In this document: positions 33,397 through 44,200 of the stretch, in pieces
Layout: the number at the start of each line of letters is the position of its first letter
Numbering within the stretch: position 1 is the first letter of the stretch
Assembly (NCBI GenBank): GCA_035516255.1
Contig: DATJAL010000044.1
Coordinates: 41,023-105,022 of the forward strand
Length of the DNA stretch: 64,000 nt
Direction of reading: 5' to 3'
Source: Chitinivibrionales bacterium
GTDB taxonomy: Bacteria > Fibrobacterota > Chitinivibrionia > Chitinivibrionales > FEN-1185
Position numbers and translations under genes: made by a program
The notes under the pieces: model-generated
Seen by the model: only the letters and a program-made list of their open reading frames with translations
What the model was told of the DNA's origin: nothing
Databases searched by the model: none

Positions 33397-34560
33397 TTAC
33401 AACAGATGCCGCATGGCAAACACCAGCCTTGGGAATCTTCCCAGGCTCAGGCCGATGATTTTCGTGATGGAGCGCTTGTCAGGGGGGATTTTCGACAGCG
33501 CCTCGAACGCATCGTTGTAATCGGCGTCGGGGATCTTGAACAGCGCGTCCTTTGCCTTTGCCAGCTTTTCCTGTTTTTTCCCAAGCACCCTGTACCAGCG
33601 TTTCTGATAGTCTTTACATGCGGCAAGCATTTTCCCCGGCGAATTCGCCGAGAGCATTGCGCACGCGCAATGGCCGGCCAGGTTCCCGCTTATCACCGCC
33701 TCCATAATGCCGGCGCGCGAAAACGGGTTCACCATGCTCGCCGCGTCGCCCGCCTTGATGAACCTGCTCGCCGCGACCGTCAGCGGCTTTCCGCCGCAGG
33801 GGATCGCGCCCGCAAAACGGCCCTTGACGATTGCGGAAGGATAATGCGCCGCGAGGAATGAATCGAGGAGTTTCTTTATGTCAACCTTGCCGCGATGCGA
33901 CGCACCGATCACCAGCCCGATGTTCGCGCCGTTTGCCTCGCGCGGAAACGCCCAGGCATAGCCGCCGGGCGCCACCGTTGACCCGAGGTGCACATGGATC
34001 TCGTCCTGCCTGATGCCGGCGTTCTCGGCGATCACGAAGTAGGCGGGTTCCAGGTCGGGCGGCTTTGAGTGGAGTTTCTCGTTTTTTCCGAACCCCGCTA
34101 TCGGGCCGGAACCATCGATCACCACGCGAGCCCTTGCCGCGTTCGCGTCTGCAAACCGCACCTCCCGAAGGGAATCCTTTTCAGGACCGACGCCGGCAAC
34201 GCGGGCATTGAGCCGGATTTCCGCGCCGAGTGCCGCACATCGGGCGGCCAGGTCGCGCTGCATGAGCGCCCGGTTGATGATGCAGCCCGCCTCCTTTGCG
34301 AAATGGGAAACACGCGTGTCGTTTGCCGAATGGAGCACCAGCGTGCTTATCTTGAACCGCACCCATTCGGGCTTTACATCGAGCGCGCCGAACAACTGGT
34401 CGGTCCACACGCCCTCGGCGCAGGCGATCGGCTTTTCCCACGGCGCCTCGCCGTCAACGAGCAGCACCGACGGCTTGGGCCTTGCCGCCAGCGCCGCAAG
34501 CGCGGCACTCAGCCCGGACGGCCCGGCGCCGATGACGATGATGTCGAAAATATCGGGCAT
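33397..34560 (-). CDS. Geranylgeranyl-reductase-like FAD oxidoreductase
   Basis: A 387-residue flavoprotein. The N-terminal FAD-binding motif is DIIVIGAGPSGLSAALAAL; the mid-protein segment RARVVIDGSGPIAGFGK carries the 'DG.G' element; and GDAASMVNPFSRAGIMEAVISG is the C-terminal FAD-contact motif of the geranylgeranyl reductase (GGR) family. The second Cys-containing GGR motif is seen as AIPCGGKPLTVAASRFI. Family members saturate double bonds of isoprenoid lipids, chlorophyll side chains or quinones. AAGAGCC lies upstream. The neighbouring genes give no pathway; quinone or polyprenol side-chain reduction is a reasonable guess. Confidence 0.85.
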   Translation of the reverse strand: MPDIFDIIVIGAGPSGLSAALAALAARPKPSVLLVDGEAPWEKPIACAEGVWTDQLFGALDVKPEWVRFKISTLVLHSANDTRVSHFAKEAGCIINRALMQRDLAARCAALGAEIRLNARVAGVGPEKDSLREVRFADANAARARVVIDGSGPIAGFGKNEKLHSKPPDLEPAYFVIAENAGIRQDEIHVHLGSTVAPGGYAWAFPREANGANIGLVIGASHRGKVDIKKLLDSFLAAHYPSAIVKGRFAGAIPCGGKPLTVAASRFIKAGDAASMVNPFSRAGIMEAVISGNLAGHCACAMLSANSPGKMLAACKDYQKRWYRVLGKKQEKLAKAKDALFKIPDADYNDAFEALSKIPPDKRSITKIIGLSLGRFPRLVFAMRHLL

Positions 34561-34767
34561 GATGAGGCTCTTGTCATCCTGGATGGGGGGTTCGGGTACT
34601 CTGAAATTATATCGCGAACGGACGCATGAAGCAAGGATTTAGTGGCGTTTGAAAAGGGTCATTTAATTCTAACTCAAAACCAATGAAGAAAAAAATTACC
34701 GGGTTCGGACGGCACGGGCGGCTTTCCCTCCCGCTTCGGGGAATGAAAAACAAGAATGGCAATAATA

Positions 34768-34800
34768 AAGCCCCGATTCCGTTTATGGGAACCGGGGCTT
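34768..34800 (-). terminator. Terminator hairpin
   Basis: AAGCCCCGATTCC (34768-34780) pairs with GGAACCGGGGCTT (34788-34800) with one mismatch. The minus-strand 3' flank is TTTATTATT and the plus-strand flank CATTTTT. It follows the GH64-like gene. Confidence 0.75.
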
Positions 34801-34849
34801 CATTTTTCTCCAACGAAAAAGCTCTATACCTATTTCATCTCATCCAGCT

Positions 34850-36385
34850 CTAATACCCTACCGCTATCTCCAGCCATTGTGCCTTGTTGCTCGTGATGTA
34901 CGACGACCAATTGTTATCATCGTCGTACGGGAAGGCATATTGCAAGTGGTAAAAAGCGCGCCGGTGTATGAAATACGCATAGAAGCTGCAGGGGGTCTTC
35001 TTGTAGTGATAATTCCAATCTTTCTGCTGGGCAGCCGGGAGATCCAAAACATGCCGGAATAAACCCGAGGATATGTTCGGATCATTGATGCCGACACACG
35101 CTCCCGCGGTCACGTTGCAGGCTTTTTCATAGGCATCCCAGTAATGGGCCTGCGACCCGCCTGTCTCAAATTCCGGCACCGCGCAAGGATTGGTGATCTT
35201 CCACGGCTTTGAAATGTTCGCGCAGGTATCCCATTCCGCGGGGACCTCGTTCAAGTATTCGTCAAAGATCGACTGGCGCGGCTCGAAAAACACGGGGTAG
35301 ATCTCGCCTCTGATCTGGTCAGGGGAGCCGTCCGAGCTGTGCAGGCGCATCGCGAGCGGAGTCCCAAGCCAGTCCACGCGCGTCAGATTGCCTTCGTAGT
35401 TGGCGGCTCCGTAGTTGTGCTCTTCGAAGTCCCACACCTTGTTCATGGGCCGGAACGGCGATGAGGTTTTTGCGTTGTAGCCTACCATTATGTATAATCT
35501 TCCCGCATTTCCTCCGGGAGCAGGTATCGATTGAGTGGTCATACAAACGGGTGTCCCGCCATCTCCATCGGCCCAATAGATCAAACTGTCCGGAACCTGA
35601 CCATTGGTCTTATTGACGATCTTGAAAATGAAGTGTCCCGCCGCTTTCGCGGCCGCCGATATCGCGGCGGTATCGCCCCAGAATCCCGCCGTGTCCCCGT
35701 CCCAGGTGCTATTCTTTGCCAACGTAAAATCGTACTGGCCCGCGGTCACGTCTATCGGCGTTACGCCGAGGGCATAGCCGGGCTCGGTCGCGCGGATCGT
35801 GTCCACGATCGCGGCGAGTTTTTTCATGCTGGCATTGAACTCCGGAGCGCTTTGGGCGGCAACCGCCGCGCCGCGCGATTGCGGCTGGAGCTTGAAAACC
35901 GTGGAAACACCGTTAATGGAAACGCGCATCACATAGAACTGTGAAGAAACATCGCGCGTGTTGACGGTCACCGAATAGCTTCCATTCGCCTTTTGGGCAT
36001 TAACAAGATCTTTTACCAAGCGTCCCGTCATGTCGAACAGGCTGATTCTCACCCAGGCATTGCCCTGAGGCACTGAGAATATCAATTCGCTGCCCATCAA
36101 AATCGGATGTGAAAACGCGTTTCCCAGCGGACGGGAGCTTTCCTTGATGACATTGGTCTGGCACGTTGCCGAACCGATATGGTAATAGCCGGTTGAATCG
36201 GTGGTGGTGTAATACGGCTCATTGCCCAGGGCATCGGTAAACCTTGTCACGCTGAGCCTAACCAGCGTATTGGTCAATGGTTTACCGCCCTGGTCCGTGA
36301 CAAAGCCGCAGATGTTCACCGTTTGGGAAAAAACAGTTCCCGCAATTACCGCCAACAACAGAAGACTGACCCCAAGCCTTTTCAT
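34850..36385 (-). CDS. Secreted GH64-like beta-1,3-glucanase with N-terminal sorting-like module
   Basis: A 511-residue exported protein with a strong GGGGGA ribosome site and signal peptide 1-20. Residues 22-60 form a CnaB/CarboxypepD_reg-like domain (NICGFVTDQGGKPLTNTLVRL). Residues 95-175 resemble a type IX sorting module (ELIFSVPQGNAWVRISLFDM, TGRLVKDL), placed before the catalytic domain exactly as in the GH30 protein of this window. Residues 215-511 resemble family GH64 and thaumatin-like folds: HFIFKIVNKTNG, IYWADGDGG, VDWLGTPLAMRLHSSDGSPD and FRHVLDLPAAQQ, with candidate acidic residues in WDFEEHN. The expected substrate is beta-1,3-glucan. The GH64 call is by pattern only. Confidence 0.7.
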   Translation of the reverse strand: MKRLGVSLLLLAVIAGTVFSQTVNICGFVTDQGGKPLTNTLVRLSVTRFTDALGNEPYYTTTDSTGYYHIGSATCQTNVIKESSRPLGNAFSHPILMGSELIFSVPQGNAWVRISLFDMTGRLVKDLVNAQKANGSYSVTVNTRDVSSQFYVMRVSINGVSTVFKLQPQSRGAAVAAQSAPEFNASMKKLAAIVDTIRATEPGYALGVTPIDVTAGQYDFTLAKNSTWDGDTAGFWGDTAAISAAAKAAGHFIFKIVNKTNGQVPDSLIYWADGDGGTPVCMTTQSIPAPGGNAGRLYIMVGYNAKTSSPFRPMNKVWDFEEHNYGAANYEGNLTRVDWLGTPLAMRLHSSDGSPDQIRGEIYPVFFEPRQSIFDEYLNEVPAEWDTCANISKPWKITNPCAVPEFETGGSQAHYWDAYEKACNVTAGACVGINDPNISSGLFRHVLDLPAAQQKDWNYHYKKTPCSFYAYFIHRRAFYHLQYAFPYDDDNNWSSYITSNKAQWLEIAVGY

Positions 36386-36531
36386 CCGGTCCCCCTTTTA
36401 AAGTTAAGGAATTAATCGATTAATGAATCGATTGCAACAGTGTTCCGATATATGAAAATTGATTTTCCCTTGAGATAGGACTTCGCCGCCGCGTTTTTTT
36501 CCCGCCCCCGCTGTCCATCCGGCGACGTGCC

Positions 36532-37332
36532 TTACTGGGGAATATACTGCTTTAAGGGGTTTTTGTCAATATGAAGCAAGGATTTAATGGGATAAGATTT
36601 AATAAGGTTTAGATGACGTGACGCGGCAACCGGCATTTGATTCCAGATCTTTCCGTCAAGAAGTTTACCGGTTTTTTTCTTGTTTGTCCCACCCCACTGT
36701 TTAAAAAAAAACGGCACTCCTGATTTTAAACATTGGTCTCGAACATCAATCACCCAATCATATCGGATCGGCCTTGCCCTTGGCCCTGATTCGCCGCCGA
36801 CGATCACCCAATCGATGCCGCTTAAATCCATGTTCGGAATCGGGCCAAGCATGGGCTCTATGGAAAGAAATTTGATAAATGCACCTGTCATTTTCAGGTG
36901 GTCAATCCGATGAGTAAATTGGGCATTCTCAACGCTCACACCCATCCAGACGTTTTCCGGCCAGTCGATAAATGTGGTTAATTCAGAAAGCCGTTCGGCC
37001 CTTTTGGTGAGTATTTGAAATTGATGTTGCGGCGCCTTGCGCATGACGTCGAATACTTTGAGAATGAACTCCAAAGGAACTTTTTCATGGAACAAATCAC
37101 TCATGGAATTCACAAATACAATGGAAGTTTTCTTCCAGGAATAAGGCGCGGCAAGGACGTGTTCATGACAGGCTACTTTGAAACCTGTTCTATAGTTGGG
37201 CTGGCCCATCGCTTGAAGACGTTTTGCCATTCTTTCGGCGTAACAATTCAAACAGCCGGGGCTTGTTTTGGTACAGCCGGTGATGGGGTTCCAGGTGTAT
37301 TGGGTCCATTCGATGGAGGATTTGGTTGCCAT
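36532..37332 (-). CDS. DUF5131 (Gp37/Gp68) three-Cys-motif protein
   Basis: A 266-residue protein of the phage Gp37/Gp68 family. The N-terminus KSSIEWTQYTWNPITGCTKT leads into the three-Cys motif Cys-x6-Cys-x2-Cys (CTKTSPGCLNCYA), compatible with a radical-SAM-like Fe-S cluster. FVNSMSDLFHEKVP, FQILTKRAERL, VWMGVSVENAQF and DWVIVGGESGPRARP are family hallmarks. The start codon overlaps the stop of the TcmP gene (TAATG), so the pair is translationally coupled. Such pairs are recurrent in phages and mobile regions; their biochemical role is unknown. Both genes are AT-richer than the surroundings, which suggests transfer. Confidence 0.9.
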   Translation of the reverse strand: MATKSSIEWTQYTWNPITGCTKTSPGCLNCYAERMAKRLQAMGQPNYRTGFKVACHEHVLAAPYSWKKTSIVFVNSMSDLFHEKVPLEFILKVFDVMRKAPQHQFQILTKRAERLSELTTFIDWPENVWMGVSVENAQFTHRIDHLKMTGAFIKFLSIEPMLGPIPNMDLSGIDWVIVGGESGPRARPIRYDWVIDVRDQCLKSGVPFFFKQWGGTNKKKTGKLLDGKIWNQMPVAASRHLNLIKSYPIKSLLHIDKNPLKQYIPQ

Positions 37333-38174
37333 TATTCATCCCGCATTTGTGCGTACTTTTTAAAAATACCTTCAATGATTTTCTTTCCGGTTTCATTTTG
37401 CCCGGCGAAATAAAGATAGTATACAATCGAGTTGTTGGAATTCCTCATCGGCATAGGTTCAGGAACGAATTTAAAACCTGCTATCTCTTTCAACCTTTTC
37501 CGAAAAGTTTGTTCAAATTCCTCGTTAGAAACTTTTTCATCTCTAGGTTCTCCGAATAAATCTTGCTGTTGGCTTTTAGTATATCCTACTTCCCTCCATG
37601 TTTCATCACCCCAGAAGCGATTCATTCGTAAAATTTGCTTATCATCGACTTTTTCTTTTTCGTGTTTTAGGGCATTCCTATTAATATCCATTATGGGAAA
37701 ATTCAGAAAAATCTCCACAGATTTCATTTCCCCTGCTTTTTTTATTAAATTCCAATCCAGATGTATTCCATAGGGATCAAGGAGACATACAGCCCGTTTA
37801 TAGTCTTCATATTTAGCTCGGGGGAACACCTTTCCCTCAATAATTTTATTACAATCGCCTGGATATATAAAAACGTTATTCAATTCTTTTGACGCTGCTT
37901 CAAGTTCTGCTATTTTCAGGTCGTTTATATCGATAAAATGATACTCATGAAACTTGTTCTTTATTTTCAAGGCATTCACCGGGCTTCCATCAATAATTTC
38001 TCCAGTTTGCTTAGAAACATGCTTCCCTGCCCCAGCAAATGCGTCGACATAGATGCATTTAAATTGATATTTCTGTCCCGCCATTATTTTGGTATATGCA
38101 TCTACGTACTCTTTTATTATACTGAGCTTAACCTCAGACCAGTAGCCGAGTTCGTCATATTTCAACTTTTTCAT
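37332..38174 (-). CDS. tcmP: Three-Cys-motif partner protein
   Basis: A 280-residue protein of the TcmP family, named for always accompanying a three-Cys-motif protein. It has the opening W-S-E-V-K...I..Y (YWSEVKLSIIKEYVDAYTKI), YVDAFAGAGKH, a Rossmann-like HFIDINDLKIAEL and CLLDPYGIHLDWNLI with a following NFP motif. The overall look is that of a class I methyltransferase-like fold. It is the first gene of a two-gene operon with the DUF5131 gene, overlapping by one base. The upstream ribosome site is weak. The AT-rich composition points to acquisition. The function of the pair is unestablished; a defence or nucleic-acid-modification role would be inference. Confidence 0.88.
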   Translation of the reverse strand: MKKLKYDELGYWSEVKLSIIKEYVDAYTKIMAGQKYQFKCIYVDAFAGAGKHVSKQTGEIIDGSPVNALKIKNKFHEYHFIDINDLKIAELEAASKELNNVFIYPGDCNKIIEGKVFPRAKYEDYKRAVCLLDPYGIHLDWNLIKKAGEMKSVEIFLNFPIMDINRNALKHEKEKVDDKQILRMNRFWGDETWREVGYTKSQQQDLFGEPRDEKVSNEEFEQTFRKRLKEIAGFKFVPEPMPMRNSNNSIVYYLYFAGQNETGKKIIEGIFKKYAQMRDE

Positions 38175-38262
38175 AACGTCACAACATTATGATCGTTTGT
38201 GATTCTTCTATAAAACATATATTTTGCACAAGCAATTTACTTGTCAGCAGGCATTAATATTT

Positions 38263-41200
38263 TTACCTCTCCTTCCCTATCTTCACCCTCACCCCCTCAC
38301 TCTGACTTGTAAACTCCGGCGCGTACATGCACTGTATCGTGGTGATGCCGTTCGAGAAATCACCGGCGTGCGTGGCCACGAGCGGGTACTCGAACACGTA
38401 CGTTCCCTTGTTGAGCCTGCCGAAAAAGAAATTGGTTGCGGCGTCGCGCGTGCTCTCGTAATAGCCCAGGCCGTCCTGCCAGCGGTAGCCGGAAAACACG
38501 TTGAGCGGCTCGAAGCCTGATGCGCGCATGTCCTTCATGTGCACGTATTCCATGTCGCGGTCGACGCGCAGCTCGATGCGGACTTTAATTTTGTCGCCGG
38601 GCTTGAGCGCCGCGGTGGTGACGGGTGCGATCTTCGGGCCCGTGGGCGTGTTCTGCTCCACGAACAGGGTCTTGTTGATTTTGAGCGGCGTCTCGTGCGG
38701 TGTTATCTTGTCAAGCTGCTCAAAGTACTGCCAGTACACCGCGCCCCAGGCAACGCCCGCCTCGCCCTTGGTCACGGTGATGTTGCCCATGGCGGGCTTG
38801 ACGTCCCCGCCCGACCACGACATCTTGAAATAGCCGGTCCCGGCCTCGGGCGCGGTATTGTCGGGTCTTGCCGCGTCGATCTTCATGTCGCCGAGTGTGA
38901 TCGACACCGTGGAAGGCCGCGAGAGCCATTGTGCGCCGCGCAAGAGCAGCGCATAGCATGCCTCGGCCGTCGCCTTGGTGGTCTGCCAGTTCTGGGTCTG
39001 CTTGCTTTTAAGGAGCCAGGCCTTGAGGTCTTCCACCGAAACGGTGTCGTGCGCGACCTCGTCGAACGCCTCCACCATGAGCGCCTGTGACTCGATGGGC
39101 GCCTCGTACCACCACCAATACCCGTTACCCTCGTACATTTCCTTCCAGTACATGCCCATTTCCTCGCTTACAAGCGAGTTTTCCTTGAGCGACCGCATGA
39201 TTTTGGGCGGAATGGTCTTGTCGTCGTATCTGTTAAGCGCGAGCGCGATCATTCCCTGCATGTAGCGCCGGTTGCGCAGCCAGTATTTTTTCGACTGGCC
39301 CAGATAGTAGTCGAACGCCTTCATGTTGTTCTGGCTTATTTCCACGTCCTTGAAATAGCTGCGCGTGTAAAGGTACTGTATCTGGGTCTCGCCCAGGTGG
39401 TTCGAATCGGGACAGCAGCCGTAGCGCAGCATGTCCTCGTAGTCCTCGCGGATGCGGTCGTCAAGGTAGCGCAGGCAGCGCCGCATCATGTCCCACAGGG
39501 AATTGTCTTTTCGCAACGTGATCATGCCCAGGTGGTCGAGCCTTCCCATGCCGATGGCGATGTACTGCGTGATGTAGCGGTCGTCGGGCATGCCCTCGAA
39601 CCACGGCCAGCCGCCGTTGGAAAGCTGCAGCTTGGTGAGCCGCGACAGGGCGCGGTCGCGCTCGTTTCCCATTTTGTTAAGGTCAAAGAGCAGCGCCACG
39701 CGCTTCTTGCGCTCGCTCTCGTCCTTGCCGTCGAGCAGCCACGGCGTCTCCTCGAGCACGAGCGACTTGAGCTCGGCGTTCTTCTCCAGGTTGGAAAGCA
39801 GCGCCTCGGGCTGCTGGGTCCTCCAGGTGTCGAACACCCGCTTGATGCGCGGGCTGGAATTGGCGATGAACGCGGCGATGCTGTTGGCGTAGAACCGCGC
39901 GAAGGTCTGCTCCGCGCATTCGTACGGGTATTCCATCATGTACGGCAGTGCCTGGACGGCGTACCACGCGGGATTGGAGGTGAACTCGAGCGTGAGCTTG
40001 TAATTGCGCAGCGTGGTGGAGCCGTTGTTCTGCGACACGAGCTTGCTAAAGGTGAATTTCTTGGTCTCCTTTTTCCTGATGGGCAGCGGCATGGCCTCGG
40101 TGACGAGCATGCGGTTGGAAAGCACGGGCACGATCTGCTCCTCGCCGTCGGAGAAGTTTCCGGCTTTGGCGACGATGCGCACCGTGACCGCGCCGACGCC
40201 CTCGGGGACCGCAAGGTCCCAAGCCAGCGGCGCGCTCCGGCCTTTCTTGGCGGTAAAGGAGATTTGCGCCGCGCTGTTTTTGAAATCGGCGTCCGCGGAT
40301 TTCGCGGTCGCGGCGTTGAATAAAAAGAGCTGCGCCGTGCCGGCAATATCTTTGTCCGCCATATTGGAAACTTTTGCCGTGAGCGTGATCTTGTCGTTCT
40401 CGCGGAAAAAGCGAGGAAGATTCGGCATGACCATGAGGTCTTTCTGGGTCACGAGGGTGTTTTCGCATTGGCCGTATTTGAGGTCCCTGGTGTGCGCCAG
40501 GCCGAGCATTTTCCATTTGGTAAGCGCTTCGGGGATCTGGAATTTGACGATGATTTCGCCGTTCTCGTCTGTCGACAGAAGAGGATAGAAAAATGCGGTT
40601 TCGTTCAGATTGGTGCGTGCCGCAACTTGGGAAAGGTCCTCTTTTGACCGGGCTTTGTCTTCCTGGGCATTTTTTTGATCTTTCGCCTCGCTTCCTGCAA
40701 GAAGGCCCATAACGGTTTTTGGCGTAGCATTGACACTGACTTCCTTTTTCGCTTTTTCTTCCATCTCAGGCGCGGGTGCGGATGCGGGCACGGCATCATA
40801 AGCTTGCTCCTCGTAGGCATCCATCCGTGAAGATTTCATCATTGCTCTTCCAAACCCGCCTCCGCCAAATCTTCCGCCGTAACGGTGGTAATAACTCCCC
40901 TCAAAATTATACCCGAACCAATTCAGGCGCGGATAATACCGGTAGGGGCTGCCGGGATACTCGTTCCAGTAATCGGCATGCAATTGCGCATTTTCCGCTT
41001 CAAAACATTTCGCGATGCTCCATTGTAAACGCGGCCAGAACGAGGGCCAGACGCTGAAATTCCAATAGTGCGGCCTGAACGCGTCGAGCGACGCGTCGTA
41101 GAGCGCTGCCACCATTTCGGCAGCCACCTTGTCCTTGTATTTTCCGGCTATTTTCAGCCGCCATTCTTCTTTTTCGCCGGGCGCGAGCTTGCTGCGGAAG

Positions 41201-44200
41201 GTCTCGAACGAAACGTCGAGCATCTTGTTGGTCCACGGCACCGTGATGGTGCCGTCGTGCCGGTAGCTGCGGTTGTCGCGCACGAACGTGAGGTGGTAGC
41301 CCAGGTTGCCGCGGTGCTTTTCCTCAATGGGGATCTCGATGCGCTTCTGGCCGTTGGAAAGCTTGATCCATTCCCTGCCGACAATGCCCTCATTGTGCTC
41401 CACTTCAAAGAGCACCCGCACGTCCTCGTAGCCGGAGCCGATGAGCAGCGACGCCTTCTCTCCCGGCTCGCAGGTCTCCTTGAGCGGCGCGAACCAGTCC
41501 GCGAGCGGATACGGCACGCCCCTTTCCTTTTCGGAATAGAGCGTGAAGTACCGCACGTCCTTTACCGGCTGGCCGGCGAAGTCGGCGGTGGTGCCCTCGA
41601 GCACGTACGCGCCTTGCTGCCACGACGCGAGCCCTTTGAGCGTCAGCTTCTTCTCCCTGTCGGTGTCGAACGTTTTTTCAAAGACCTTGTCGCCTTTCGT
41701 CCAGGCGGTGACGTCGAGTTCGTCGGTGAAGAGGTCCGACGGGAAGAGGATGCCGTGTTTCTCCTTTGTCATGGCCTGCGTGTCGGGCATTGCCCAGGTT
41801 CTCGCGCGATAGACCTTGCCGGGCGGCTTGAGCTTATAAACAACGATGCTGCCCTTTGCCGCTTCAAACGTTCCGTTAAGGTTTGCCGTTGAAACGTTGA
41901 ACGTGTCGCTTCCCTCCCTGTTCACCTGCTGCGGCACCTCAACGTTCAGGGTGAGCGAAACATACCCCACGTTCACGCTGCCCACCGCCGACCGTGTCTC
42001 GCCCGTGACGTCGGTGACGTCAAAATAGCCGGTGTAGCTGAATGTGGGATTTTCGGTCTTAGGGATGGCCAAATCCGGAATCGCCGAAAAATCGACGGAA
42101 AATCCGCCGGTGTCGTTGGTGACCGTGTAGCCGTTTGTGATCTCCATTTCGGACGACCACTGCGCCGGCCGCCACCAGCACCACCACCAGTTGGGGAATC
42201 GCGCCTGCCGCACGATGCGGTACTTTACTTTTGCGCCGTCAACGGCCGAGCCCGCGTACGCCCTTGCTATGCCCTCGAGCCGCACTGTCTCGCCCAGCCG
42301 TTTGGTGCCCTTGAAGGGGTTCATGGTCACCTCGAACCTTGGCCGCTTGTAGTCCTCCACCGAGAAATAGACGCTGCCGTGGCCGTCGGCGATGTACATC
42401 TGGCCGTTGAGCGTTCCGCTCGGCGCCGTGAACGACCCATGGACCGAGCCGTAGTCGTTCGACGTGAGATTGAGGTGCGCCACCTCTTGTCGGTTGACAT
42501 TGTAGAACCTTACCGTAGTGTTCTCGCCGGCCGCCGCCTCGTTTTTCTCGCCGTCGGTATGCAGCATGATTCCCTTAAAGTAAATGGTCTGGCCCGGCCG
42601 GTACATGGCGCGGTCGGTGAAGAAATGCGTCACCGTGACGGTGCGTTTGGACGGCTTGCCGTACCGGTACAGGCTGAAATTCTCATTGAGAAAGAGACGG
42701 TCCTTCCCGGTTTTGAATTCAAAGCTGCATCCGTAATAGTCTTTTTCCTGCGGCGGAACGCTGATATGCCCATCGGCATCGGAGAGAAACGTCTGCTTGA
42801 TGACCTTCTTGTATTCGCGCGCCTGCTGGTCGTAGATCTGCACCCACATGTTCGCGGTCACGCCCTTGAGGCATGAGCCCAGCGTTCGATCGAGCAGATA
42901 AAATTCATGGCCGCCGTCCTGCACGGTCCGGTCGATGTAGCTTATTGCCGAGACCTGCGTGGTTGCCCAGCATAGCGCCTGCTTCGCGATCTTGAATTCC
43001 GGGTCCGAGGCCGCGAGGACAAGGTAATGGCCCGCCGGCGCGGCAGGCACGTCGAGCTCCACCGAGTGCTGCTGATAATCGCCGGGTTCCGGAACGTCAA
43101 GCGTCCACTCCTTGACCGGCTTGAGCCTGGCAAGCTGCCGCGCCAGGCTGTCGGTGCTGTAGCCGCGCTCCGCCATTTTCTGGTACCGCTCCAGTTCGAT
43201 GGGGACCAGCCGCCAGTAGATTTTGGAAACGTTTTTATATTGCAGCAACGCCGCAAACGGCTTGTCGGGCACGTTCACGTACTCGCAGGTGAAGCCCATC
43301 GACTTTTCGCGGATCTGGCCCGCAAGGTTCGCGCACTGGCCCGCGCCGTAGGAGCCGGGAAACGCGGCCACGGCCTTTTCGCACAGCGCAAGCGCGGCCT
43401 TGTTCATCCACCGGTACTGCCCGGCAATGCGGTGCTGGTACGTGGCCGCCCATTCGCGGTACAGGCTCGCGATATGAAACGTGACCTCCGCCGAGGCGGA
43501 ACTCTGGGAAAACCTTTTCTCGAGCCGCTCGAGCGCCTTCAGGTACAGCGAATCTTTTCCCGGAACCACGGCGTGCTGCCGCACGAACGCGAGCCGCTTC
43601 AGGTCAACGTCGACGAGCGCGCTGCAGTCATTGTCGTTTGCGTGGAACGCGATGAGGCCCTGCAGCAGGCGGATGGCGCGGAGCTTGAGCGAACCGGTGT
43701 CCTGCGACGTGATCGGAAGCGCCGTGAATTCGTCGAACGGTTTGAAATAATCGGCGCTGTTGAGCGTGAACTCGAAGGCCGGCCTGGCGAGATCGCCTTC
43801 GTCAAGGGAAAAGAAATCAACGGCCCGGTGCGCGAGAAAATCGTACAGCGTGGGCCGCAGCCTGCCTCCGGCCGACCGTTCGGCAATCACCTCGTCATAG
43901 AGCGACAATGGCGTTTTCTTCAGCGCGTCGGCGTCCTTGAGTGAAAGATCGTACTCATTGGCCATGGCGCCCATGATGGTCGCAAGGTCCCAGGTGCGGA
44001 CGTCCTTGAGGTCGAACTTCTCGGTCTGCGCGCGGTCGGAAAAACGCCACCGGTTGTTCTCGTAATAGTGCCAGTAGCACTCCGCGAGCATGGAATGAAG
44101 AAGCGGCGCCGCGGGAAAGGCCGCGGTCGAAAGCTCCCCGTTGAGCCGTTCAAGCGCCTTGACAAACGCGTCTTCCTCCTTGTACGATTCGTAGCGCATC

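Noticed and set aside
39397..40323. 308-residue open frame opposite the alpha-2-macroglobulin gene
   Set aside because: A shadow frame with His/Arg-rich composition and no motif.
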